Origin: 2-01-FULL-39-33 sp964361645
Lineage (GTDB): Bacteria > Patescibacteriota > Patescibacteriia > 2-01-FULL-39-33
Direction of reading: 5' to 3'
DNA length: 20,550 nucleotides
Assembly: GCA_964361645.1 (NCBI GenBank)
Contig: CAYIBK010000017.1
Span: 1 to 20,550, forward strand
A program made the translations under genes and the position numbers. The notes under the pieces were generated by a model. That model was given only the letters and a program-made list of their open reading frames with translations. It was not told the DNA's origin and did not search any database. This document shows, in pieces, positions 13,575 through 20,466 of this stretch; position 1 is the first letter of the stretch, and each line of letters starts with the position of its first letter.

Positions 13575-15536
13575 TTATTTCTCCACCACATCTAACATAC
13601 TCTCAATATCTTTTTTAATCGTCTTGGGTGTAATCTTATGTTTTTTGTTATAAATTAGTTGTAATTTCCTTCTTCTTTCTACTACCTCAATCGCTCGCTT
13701 CATCGAGCCTGTTTTTTTATCAGCATATAAAATAACCTTGCCTAATATATTTCTAGCCGCTCGTCCCATGGTCTGAATTAAGGCTTCCTCACTGCGTAAA
13801 AATCCTTCCCTATCAGCATCCATAATCGCCACCAGTGTTACCTCTGGCAAATCCAAACCTTCGCGAAGCAAATTAACACCCACTAAAATATCAAATTGCC
13901 CCTCTCTAAACTCTCTTAATATTTCTGTCCTTCTGAAAGTTTTAATATCAGAATGAAGATAAGCAGCCTTAAAACCGTTTTTCTGTAAATAAGAATCTAG
14001 ATCTTCAGCCATTTTTTTGGTTAGAGTATTAACAATCGCTCGACCAGTTTTCTTATTGTCACTGTAAGGTAGTGGAGCGGGTCCTCGCGAAGGCGGGGAA
14101 GCAATCTTATTTTTATTGCCATGGGATTGCTTCGCTTCACTTCGTTTCGCTCGCAATGACAAAGAAACAGGGCTCGCAATGACAACTCTTAACTCTTCTA
14201 TTAGATCATCCACTTGACTTTTGTTTTTCTTTTTATCATAAACCGATCTAATTTCAATGGGCGGATCCACTAAGCCAGTTGGACGAATAACTTGCTCGAC
14301 AACTTTTTTGGAATGTTGTATCTCCCAAGCACCAGGAGTAGCTGAAGTAAAAATAGTTTGTCCTATTCTTTCTAAAAACTCATTAAACTTCAGGGGGCGA
14401 TTATCTAAAGCGCTAGGTAGACGCCAGCCGTATTTAATTAAATTTTCTTTTCTGGCTCTATCGCCCTCATACATTCCCCTCACCTGCGGCAAGCCAATAT
14501 GTGATTCATCCATAATCAACATAAAATCTGGTTGACCGTTTTTATCTTTAGGAAAATAAGATAAAAGCGAATCGGGCGCTTCACCAGACAATTTACCTGT
14601 CAAATGACGTGAATAATTTTCTATACCATGACAATAACCCAAACTCCTTAACATTTCCAGATCGTATTTTGTTCGTCTTTCTAATCTCTCGGCTTCTAAA
14701 TATAAATTATTAGCTTGAAAATATTTTAATCGATCTTTTAATTCTACTTTAATATCAGAAATAGCTCTTTCAATTTCTGGTTTAGTAGAAATAAAATGTT
14801 TAGGCGGAAAAATTATTATATCTTTTAATCCTTCTATGATATGCCTGGTGGTTTTATCAACAATACCAATATCAATAACTTTTTGAGCATCTAATTCCAA
14901 GCGATAAATCACATCCTCACCGGCTGGCATTATTTCAAAAACATCACCGCGAACTCTAAAATGGCCACGCTTCAATTCACCTTTAGTTCTTTCAAATTGA
15001 ATTTTAACTAATTGTGAAATCAAATCATGACGCACAATGTTTTGGCCAATTTCCAAATGAAGAGATGACTGGGTATAACTAACCGGCAAACCCAAATTAT
15101 AAATGCAAGAAACACTAGCTATAATTATCACATCACGCCTAGTTGATAGCGCCGTGGTCGCTTGATGTCTTAAGCGATCAATTTCCTCGTTAATCATCGC
15201 TTCTTTTTCTATATAAGTATCACTGGTAGGCATATAAGCTTCTGGCTGATAATAATCATAATAAGAGACAAAATAATTAACACTATTATGGGGAAAGAAA
15301 TTTTTGTATTCACGGTAAAGCTGAGCCGCCAAAGATTTATTTGGCGCCATCACCAAAACCGGCCGATTAAAATCGGCAATTATATTAGCCACACTAAAAG
15401 TCTTGCCGGATCCAGTTACACCCAGTAGTGTTTGAAAATCAGAGCCATTTTTTAAACCACCAATTAGTTCACTAATCGCTTTAGGTTGATCACCAGCTGG
15501 TTTATACTTTGATTTTAATTTGAATATTTTATCCAT
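13575..15536 (-). CDS. uvrB: UvrB, excinuclease helicase subunit, lacking C-terminal UVR domain
   Basis: UvrB verifies damage and recruits UvrC. Starting at ATG 15536 (MDKIFKLKSKYKPAGDQP, the family N-terminus) it has 653 residues. Seen are Walker A GVTGSGKT, the damage-probing beta-hairpin (YYDYYQPEAYMP to RHQAT), IMDESHIGLPQ, FTSATPG, NLLREGLDLPEV and QTMGRAARN. It stops at ITPKTIKKDIESMLDVVEK, just where the C-terminal UVR domain should follow. Residues about 452-497 are an in-frame insert of dispersed repeat DNA, between the family's helix and TLTKKMAEDL strand. The frame is open up to 15629, but that part is antisense-free tRNA sequence, so the longer start is wrong. The ATG lies two bases after the tRNA-Val 3' end with no Shine-Dalgarno sequence. 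Confidence 0.95.
   Translation of the reverse strand: MDKIFKLKSKYKPAGDQPKAISELIGGLKNGSDFQTLLGVTGSGKTFSVANIIADFNRPVLVMAPNKSLAAQLYREYKNFFPHNSVNYFVSYYDYYQPEAYMPTSDTYIEKEAMINEEIDRLRHQATTALSTRRDVIIIASVSCIYNLGLPVSYTQSSLHLEIGQNIVRHDLISQLVKIQFERTKGELKRGHFRVRGDVFEIMPAGEDVIYRLELDAQKVIDIGIVDKTTRHIIEGLKDIIIFPPKHFISTKPEIERAISDIKVELKDRLKYFQANNLYLEAERLERRTKYDLEMLRSLGYCHGIENYSRHLTGKLSGEAPDSLLSYFPKDKNGQPDFMLIMDESHIGLPQVRGMYEGDRARKENLIKYGWRLPSALDNRPLKFNEFLERIGQTIFTSATPGAWEIQHSKKVVEQVIRPTGLVDPPIEIRSVYDKKKNKSQVDDLIEELRVVIASPVSLSLRAKRSEAKQSHGNKNKIASPPSRGPAPLPYSDNKKTGRAIVNTLTKKMAEDLDSYLQKNGFKAAYLHSDIKTFRRTEILREFREGQFDILVGVNLLREGLDLPEVTLVAIMDADREGFLRSEEALIQTMGRAARNILGKVILYADKKTGSMKRAIEVVERRRKLQLIYNKKHKITPKTIKKDIESMLDVVEK
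14047..14183. repeat. Dispersed repeat inserted in frame in uvrB
   Basis: On the minus strand the insert opens with GTCATTGCGAGCC, has a second full copy of the repeat (14121-14160, ending AAGCAATCCCAT), then a GC-rich CCCCGCCTTCGCGAGGACC stretch. It adds about 45 residues (around SLRAKRSEAKQSH and SPPSRGPAPLPY) and keeps the frame. The same repeat lies between genes at 9411, 9588, 13478, 20467 and 20508. Confidence 0.85.
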
Positions 15537-15538
15537 AG

Positions 15539-15644
15539 TGGACATTACAGGATTTGAACCTGTGACCTCACCGATGTGAACGGTGCGCTCCCCGCCCGAA
15601 TGTACCGTTCGGTACGGGCGGGTAACCAACTGAGCTAAATGTCC
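15539..15644 (-). tRNA. tRNA-Val (anticodon CAC) with a 32-base palindromic insert in the D-arm
   Basis: On the minus strand all tRNA parts are present: acceptor stem GGACATT/AATGTCC (7 bp), D-stem GCTC/GAGC with loop AGTTGGTTA, anticodon stem CACCG/CGGTG with loop TTCACAT (anticodon CAC, reading GUG), T-stem ACAGG/CCTGT with loop TTCAAAT, and discriminator A. CCA is not encoded. Between loop base A21 and the 3' half of the D-stem sit 32 extra bases that fold on themselves. Without them the gene is a standard tRNA of 74 bases. It lies directly before uvrB. Whether the insert is removed or kept in the RNA, or makes the gene a pseudogene, cannot be told from sequence. Confidence 0.88.
15591..15622. 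repeat. GC-rich double palindrome within tRNA-Val
   Basis: Outer arms CCCGCCCG and CGGGCGGG pair; inside, GTACCG-AA-CGGTAC pairs again. The element is much richer in G+C than its surroundings. It lies exactly at a tRNA position (21/22) where bacterial tRNAs have no insert. Confidence 0.85.
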
Positions 15645-15754
15645 TTAATTTTCATATTGCACTTATATTTATCTACCTACTCATTTTATATACACAAAAA
15701 CGACCGGGTTTCACGGCAGATAGGGGTATACTACAATATAATTTTGCTTTTAGC

Positions 15755-15784
15755 AAATAAAAAAGCGGATACAGATGTATCCGC
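15755..15784 (-). terminator. Rho-independent terminator of the ubiquitin-like operon
   Basis: On the minus strand GCGGATAC, loop ATCT, GTATCCGC (perfect 8-bp stem), then TTTTTTATTT. It lies 32 bases beyond the stop of the Ubl gene and separates the operon from tRNA-Val/uvrB. Confidence 0.92.
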
Positions 15785-15815
15785 GTTGATTTAAACTTAA
15801 AATGTACAATGGAAA

Positions 15816-16400
15816 TTAAAGTTGTAAAATTGCCTCAATAGCCGCCAGCTTGCCGTCTGGATCAGCTTCAAAAGATTCGCCGTCAACCACGATAACCGAT
15901 TGGTTATCGTCGTCTTCGTCGTCGTCTGAATCGTCCTTAAGCTCGACTTCAATGTAGTCGCCTTCGCCAATCAAATCCTCCAAATTGGCTTCTTCACCAT
16001 TAACGGTCACAGAAACCACATCGTCTGGATTAATGTCGGTAAGACTTCGCAAAATATTAGCAATAGTATCGGGAGTTTCCAAAGAGTATCCTTCACCGTT
16101 AATTGTGCAAGTTATAACGCCCTCTTCATTACCCTGGATTTTGGTGATAATCAAAACGACATCAAAGTCTGCAAGCGGAGTAACGAGGATACTACCGACA
16201 TAACCTTTGGCGGTATCAACTTCCGCATTATTAGAGAATTTCCTCTTATTCACTCGGACTTCACGATTTTGAGCCAAACCAACCCAGTCAACTTCGGGTT
16301 TAACTTGGCTGGCTTTTTCGGCCAAACCAAGAACCGTAGTGCCTGCGGGAACCTCAAGTTCCACAATCTTTCCTGGAACAACCATCAACTTCACGTTCAT
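15816..16400 (-). CDS. Tandem ubiquitin-like (beta-grasp) protein with acidic tail
   Basis: A 194-residue protein that should be the modifier of this operon. Residues 1-76 look like a ThiS/MoaD-type beta-grasp unit (VELEVPAGTTVLGL, NREVRVNKRKF, ILVTPL). Residues 94-154 are a second, clearer one (CTINGEGYSLETPDTIANIL, VVSVTVNGEEANLEDLI, GEGDYIEVEL). Then comes an acidic linker (DDSDDDEDDD) and residues 167-194, which resemble the first half of a third unit (VIVVDGESFEADPDG, IEAILQL) and then stop. Two fused Ubl domains recall ISG15 and bacterial BilA. There is no C-terminal Gly-Gly; the JAMM protease next door could trim the tail to expose a Gly. It is the last gene of the operon, 57 bases after the E1 gene. 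GAGAGGGAGAG lies before the ATG. Confidence 0.72.
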   Translation of the reverse strand: MNVKLMVVPGKIVELEVPAGTTVLGLAEKASQVKPEVDWVGLAQNREVRVNKRKFSNNAEVDTAKGYVGSILVTPLADFDVVLIITKIQGNEEGVITCTINGEGYSLETPDTIANILRSLTDINPDDVVSVTVNGEEANLEDLIGEGDYIEVELKDDSDDDEDDDNQSVIVVDGESFEADPDGKLAAIEAILQL

Positions 16401-16457
16401 TTCATCTCTCCCTCTCTTGTTGTTAACTGCTGCGCAACCTAGACTTGAAATTTAAGA

Positions 16458-17150
16458 TTAACTCACTGCCACTGCCTCACCGATGATAATCATCGGCCGA
16501 GCAGAGACAATTAATTCCTTCTGGTAATCCTCGCCATTAAACCATTTAATCAGCTTCCAAACTGCTATGGAAGCAATATAAGAGACTGTCGGAGAAATTG
16601 CTCTGTTGGTACAGGGTGATTCTTCTGCTTCTTCGTCACTATAAAGAGTACTCTCCCATAACCGAATATCGGCTGGGTTCGAAGGTAGAATAGCATACAC
16701 CCGGCCATTGTCAATAGCCATTCTGGTTTCGATCATAAATCTAACCGACAACTTGAATTTAAGAGCTCCCTCCCAAATATCCTTTCTAACATCCATGGAA
16801 TCAACCATTAAAAAGACCACGCCTTTTAATTTGGAAGCGCCAGTTACCGCTTCATTATGAGCAGTGATTTCGATGCCAGTGGCTTCCAAAATTATTTCTC
16901 TTAAAGCCTCAACCTTGGGTTTACCAACATCTTTCAGCCGATAAACCTGATTGGGCAAATTGTGCTCTTCTACTTCATCAAAATCATAAGCGTGAATATT
17001 TCTCACGCCCATCTTAGCTAAAAGATAAGCCACATAACTGCCAGTGGCTCCCACGCCAATAATATGGACTTCGTCCCTAAATTTATCTGGAGCAAACAAA
17101 TCTAATTGCCGCCAATAATCCACTACGACTGGATTTTCATTTTCAGCCAT
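16458..17150 (-). CDS. E1-like (ThiF/UBA family) Ubl-activating enzyme
   Basis: A 230-residue minimal E1: it should adenylate the Ubl C-terminus with ATP and pass it to a cysteine. The Rossmann motif GVGATG (residues 32-37), DFDEVEEHNLPNQ (Asp58 to Gln68), Lys77 in DVGKPK and MVDSMDVR (Asp117 to Arg122) match the adenylation core. Where many E1/MoeB/ThiF proteins have N-L-x-R-Q, it has NLPNQ, so the usual arginine finger is replaced. Cys180 in SPCTNRAI is the only cysteine and so the one candidate for a thioester. There are no zinc Cys pairs. The start at 17150 is chosen because GGAG at 17163-17160 is 9 bases away; the in-frame ATG at 17159 is too close. It overlaps the JAMM gene by 8 bases, a sign of translational coupling. 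Confidence 0.88.
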   Translation of the reverse strand: MAENENPVVVDYWRQLDLFAPDKFRDEVHIIGVGATGSYVAYLLAKMGVRNIHAYDFDEVEEHNLPNQVYRLKDVGKPKVEALREIILEATGIEITAHNEAVTGASKLKGVVFLMVDSMDVRKDIWEGALKFKLSVRFMIETRMAIDNGRVYAILPSNPADIRLWESTLYSDEEAEESPCTNRAISPTVSYIASIAVWKLIKWFNGEDYQKELIVSARPMIIIGEAVAVS

Positions 17151-18000
17151 AAAGATCATCTCCAGACAATTCTGGGATTCCTGTTAATGAAGCCAAAAAT
17201 TGACTTGTCTGGCCATCTTGAAAATCTTCACTAGGAACTAAAACACCAGGCTTAATCCGGATCCTATGTCTTCGGTTTCCTCTAGGACTATAGGGTGATC
17301 TGTCTTTCAAATGAGGTAATCTAAAACTATCGTCTGAATCATCATCAGATGCAGGATCCAGTGGATAAGCATACTTGCTTTTTTGATAAGTGACTACTAC
17401 CGAAGAAACTTTCTTTTCAATTTCCGCCTTCCAAGCGGCTTGCTGGTCTTCATAAATTGGAGCATAAATCTGCCAAGGGACATCCTCCCAAATAATACCC
17501 CTTTTGTAATCAAAGAAAGTGAATTCGGCTCGGCCGCTACGGCCAAAAATGCCTCGAATAAACCACTCGTTGTGATTGAAAAGTGCCATTTGATCATCAT
17601 CTTGCGATGAAGATGTGGTGGAATTGCTGGGATGGATATGGCCCCAAAACAAAATTTTAGCACAAAGCTCGGAATCTACCATAGCTAAATCAGTAAATAA
17701 ATCAGCCAAACCCTCTTCGGTCATTTCCGTACTAGCACCGCTAACCACCTGCTCAATCAAGAAAATCTTCTCAATTAAAAATCGATAATCGGCAATTTGC
17801 CTAACACTGCCCAGCCAGCCGATTTCGTCACCACCGCTTTGTTGAGCAATAGATAATTGATCGGCATAAGCTTCTGGAGTAATAAAAATTTTAGGGATGG
17901 AATTTTGGCCAATCGCCACTTGTTTCGGTTCAAATTTATGAGGCACAAAGGGCTCCGCTCCTGAAACTGAATTATGATAAGACCATTGATGCTGATGCAC
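17143..18000 (-). CDS. JAMM/MPN (JAB) metalloprotease, deubiquitinase-like
   Basis: A 285-residue protein with the full zinc protease motif: Glu59 in GDEIGWLG, then GHIHPSNSTTSSSQDD, which fits H-x-H-x7-S-x2-D exactly (His121, His123, Ser131, Asp134). JAMM enzymes cut isopeptide or peptide bonds after the C-terminus of ubiquitin-like proteins. Here it likely matures the Ubl or removes it from targets. The C-terminal third (about residues 210-285) is not part of the fold; it is rich in Asp/Ser and then Arg (DDDSDDSF, NRRHRIRIKPG). The GTG at 18000 lies 8 bases from AGGAGG (18014-18009); the GTG at 18009 would overlap this site, so I rejected it. It starts 1 base after the E2-like gene ends and overlaps the E1 gene. 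Confidence 0.9.
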   Translation of the reverse strand: MHQHQWSYHNSVSGAEPFVPHKFEPKQVAIGQNSIPKIFITPEAYADQLSIAQQSGGDEIGWLGSVRQIADYRFLIEKIFLIEQVVSGASTEMTEEGLADLFTDLAMVDSELCAKILFWGHIHPSNSTTSSSQDDDQMALFNHNEWFIRGIFGRSGRAEFTFFDYKRGIIWEDVPWQIYAPIYEDQQAAWKAEIEKKVSSVVVTYQKSKYAYPLDPASDDDSDDSFRLPHLKDRSPYSPRGNRRHRIRIKPGVLVPSEDFQDGQTSQFLASLTGIPELSGDDLYG

Positions 18001-18001
18001 T

Positions 18002-20257
18002 TTAAACACCTCCTGCTGGTTTTGATTTTTCCACTACCGGCCAACAATTAAAGATATCTTTGCCAGCCGCATCTTCCACATTAACAGTTTCTAAAAACTG
18101 GATAGCTAGGGCGGTGATAGCCGCAAATTGGTATTCGGCTATCAATTGAGCAATCATCCCTGTGATATTGCCCAAACACGGCGCGCCATTACCTTTAACA
18201 TGAGGGTGGTGAACATTATAACCATTATAACGACCCTTGCCTTTTCTCGTGGTGTTAAAGAAAAGCAGACCGCCATTTTCGCCATTAAAATAAATCTCGA
18301 TGCGGAATTTGCCGATATCAAAAGTGACTTCTGGACTGTATTTGTCTTTTTGTGTGGTAATGTAAATATGATGGGTATTAACCACCAGTTTATTTTCCTG
18401 GGCAGTTACGCTTTCAACCCCTTCAATATTAAAAAGACGATTGAATTCGGCTTCAAATTCGGCGCTAGTGGCAGTTTGCCGATCTTGCAAACCCTTTAAA
18501 CTATGTTTTAATTCAGCCTCACAGCGGATTTTTTCTATCAATGTTCTCTGCAATTCCAAAACATGTTGGGTAAGAGAATCTAATTCCTGCTTCTGATTTC
18601 TGGTGGCAACTTCCTGTCTTTTCTGGCAAATTGCCACATAGCTTTTTAAAACCCGCTCTCGGCGTATTTCTTTTATGGCTTGATCGCGCTCGGCTTTTTC
18701 GGCCGGTGTTCTATTTAATTCCACAATTGTCAGTTCCAAAATACGCCGATAAATATCCACTCCGCCAGTCATCTCACGATAGCCCAGGGGGATATGGATA
18801 TACAAATTATTATCCAATAATTCGGCTACCGGAAAAAGCGATTCGTTTTCAATGATTTCCACGCCTGTTTCTGTGGGCTTAAAATATTTCCAACTATAAT
18901 TATTATCATTGGTATCAAAACCAAACAGTTTTCTGGGGAAACTATTATGTCTGGAACGCAAGCCAAAAACGGCTGAATTCAGCCAAATATGGAAAGCGCC
19001 GTCATTTTCTGGCTGATTGGTGCTACCATCAGTGGCATGAACAATGATTTTACGAGCTAAAAATGGCAAAAGAATGTCTTCGGTGGATTTTTTAATTTTA
19101 CCTGGAATATTTAAATCACTGCCACTGTTTTTGATTAAAACTTTAGGACCATTAATTAAAGCTGCTTTTTCTTCATCAGTTAATTTAAAAATATTAACTG
19201 CGGCCTCTAAAATCCTTTCAAAAATATGGTGATCATCTGGCCTGTCTTTATGGGTAATATCATGGAAAATATAAAGATTACGATCAATTATTTCGGCTAC
19301 CGCATCACCTTCTGAGGTAGAGATAGTTATGCCGGTTTCCGTTGGTAGAAATGATCCATCACGGCAACCAGGAATATAACCCCACATCTTCTCTGGAGTT
19401 GGTTGATTATATGATCCAGAAGGAGACGACCAAACCAAAATATGAATAAATCCATCTGTAGCCGCCGGCACTGGTCTGATGTTATGGCCATGGGGCACAT
19501 CAATTATCACGCCCGGGCAAACTGATTTAGAGCAAAGACGCCTGATAATTTTTTCCATTTCACTTTGGCTGAATTCGCCATTCCAATTATTAAAATTAAT
19601 CATGAAAGGCAAATTTTTCTCGGCTTCTTTTGCTTCTTCAGAAGTAGCAGCCAAAACTATCGGCCGATATTCTTCAATATGCTTGATTATCTTTTCAAAA
19701 TCTGCCGGTTCTTTCGGACAAGAAGGAATTTTAATGCATATTATTCTGCCCATAGGATAATACTCAACATCAGCAACACCTTTTTTAGCGCCACTGAGGC
19801 CCAAATGCCCGCCCAAAACTAAATTCAGTTCGCCCTCTAAAGTCGTAAGACGAGGGGAGGATTGATAGTAGGCTTCATGAATAACAATTTTTTCAATCGC
19901 GGACAGATTTGTTATCGCCCAATCTTTAATTTTCTTAAAAAGAGGTTCCCAGTGTTCGTTTTTGTATCCATTTGGAGCAGAAATTATAACTCTAGAATTA
20001 TCGGATTCTGCCTCTGGTTCAGGATTAAAAGTAATAGTATCAGAAGCCACTGTTTCTAATCTTATTATCCCGGGGATAGAAGTTGGAATTTGATTGCTTA
20101 TGTCAAATTTCAAAACTTGAAGACAATTAACAATGTGCCCTTGTTCAAAAACCAAACCGCTAATATCATCAATTTCCATTTCCGCATAAGTTATGCCGGC
20201 AGCTTTAAGTTTGGTCTTTTTCCGACCAGAGACATTGGGAATAAAAAAATTATTCAT
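18002..20257 (-). CDS. Large protein with C-terminal E2 (UBC)-like domain
   Basis: A 751-residue protein, first in the operon. The C-terminal part (about 600-740) fits an E2-type conjugating fold: beta strands (LVVNTHHIYIT, EVTFDIGKFRIEIYF, GLLFFNTT), then HHPHV and GNGAPCLGNI with Cys694 as candidate active site, and a helical end (LAIQFLETVN). HPH recalls the HPN of eukaryotic E2s. Before it lies a likely coiled coil (about 520-600, rich in Lys, Glu, Arg, Gln). Residues 250-354 and 402-511 are a diverged tandem repeat (DGFIHILVW/GAFHIWLN; PTETGITI/PTETGVEI; VAEIIDRNLYI/VAELLDNNLYI; IFERILE/IYRRILE) of no family I know. The first 200 residues are also unrecognised. There is no membrane segment. 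AAGGAG precedes the ATG. It may join target recognition and Ubl transfer in one chain. Confidence 0.75.
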   Translation of the reverse strand: MNNFFIPNVSGRKKTKLKAAGITYAEMEIDDISGLVFEQGHIVNCLQVLKFDISNQIPTSIPGIIRLETVASDTITFNPEPEAESDNSRVIISAPNGYKNEHWEPLFKKIKDWAITNLSAIEKIVIHEAYYQSSPRLTTLEGELNLVLGGHLGLSGAKKGVADVEYYPMGRIICIKIPSCPKEPADFEKIIKHIEEYRPIVLAATSEEAKEAEKNLPFMINFNNWNGEFSQSEMEKIIRRLCSKSVCPGVIIDVPHGHNIRPVPAATDGFIHILVWSSPSGSYNQPTPEKMWGYIPGCRDGSFLPTETGITISTSEGDAVAEIIDRNLYIFHDITHKDRPDDHHIFERILEAAVNIFKLTDEEKAALINGPKVLIKNSGSDLNIPGKIKKSTEDILLPFLARKIIVHATDGSTNQPENDGAFHIWLNSAVFGLRSRHNSFPRKLFGFDTNDNNYSWKYFKPTETGVEIIENESLFPVAELLDNNLYIHIPLGYREMTGGVDIYRRILELTIVELNRTPAEKAERDQAIKEIRRERVLKSYVAICQKRQEVATRNQKQELDSLTQHVLELQRTLIEKIRCEAELKHSLKGLQDRQTATSAEFEAEFNRLFNIEGVESVTAQENKLVVNTHHIYITTQKDKYSPEVTFDIGKFRIEIYFNGENGGLLFFNTTRKGKGRYNGYNVHHPHVKGNGAPCLGNITGMIAQLIAEYQFAAITALAIQFLETVNVEDAAGKDIFNCWPVVEKSKPAGGV

Positions 20258-20270
20258 GCTGTTCTCCTTT

Positions 20271-20321
20271 CTCTTATCTTAAGAGATTTTTGAGATTTCT
20301 CTCAAACTTTTTTATTGTCAA
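20271..20321 (-). promoter_or_regulatory. Putative promoter and operator-like palindromes of the ubiquitin-like operon
   Basis: On the minus strand TTGACA (20321-20316) is an exact -35, but at 17 bases only AAATCT is found as -10. Two palindromes lie between it and the start codon: TTGAGA-TTTC-TCTCAA (20290-20305) and CTCTTA-TCT-TAAGAG (20271-20285). The first covers the -10 area and could be an operator; the weak -10 would fit a regulated promoter. Confidence 0.45.
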
Positions 20322-20334
20322 CGAGCCGTTCCTC

Positions 20335-20391
20335 TTTAAATAAAAAGAGGAAAGGCTAAAAAGGCAAATTTTGCCTGTTTAGCTTTTCCTC
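20335..20391 (-). terminator. Long-stem terminator of a gene beyond the window
   Basis: Arms at 20347-20367 and 20371-20391 pair over 21 bp with two mismatches (GAGGAAA...TTTCCTC). On the minus strand the stem is followed by TTTTTATTT (20346-20338). This would end a minus-strand gene lying to the right and insulate the ubiquitin-like operon from it. Confidence 0.7.
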
Positions 20392-20466
20392 CTTGATTAA
20401 ATTATTCGACCTTTTACCTTAACAATATTACAAATTTTTGTCAACTAAAAAGCCATATGTTTTTCT

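Noticed and set aside
14047..14183. Intein or domain insertion in UvrB
   Set aside because: Far too short for an intein and lacks its motifs; the DNA is a copy of the dispersed repeat.
15591..15622. Self-splicing or archaeal-type tRNA intron
   Set aside because: It is too short for a group I intron, not in the anticodon loop, and shows a simple palindrome rather than a bulge-helix-bulge motif with known cutters.
15537..15629. N-terminal extension of UvrB by 31 residues (open frame to 15629)
   Set aside because: The DNA is the tRNA-Val gene on the same strand; the family N-terminus begins at MDKIFKLKSKYKP.
17151..17159. Upstream ATG (17159) as E1 start
   Set aside because: The GGAG ribosome site touches this codon; ATG 17150 is at the right distance.
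18001..18009. GTG 18009 as JAMM start
   Set aside because: It overlaps the AGGAGG site; GTG 18000 is 8 bases away and fits.
18002..18022. C-terminal AGGV of the E2-like protein as a Ubl-like Gly-Gly end
   Set aside because: The residues are encoded by the AGGAGG ribosome site of the next gene, which explains them.
17397..19822. Several open frames on both strands within the ubiquitin-like operon
   Set aside because: They lie in other frames of genes with clear conserved motifs and lack ribosome sites.
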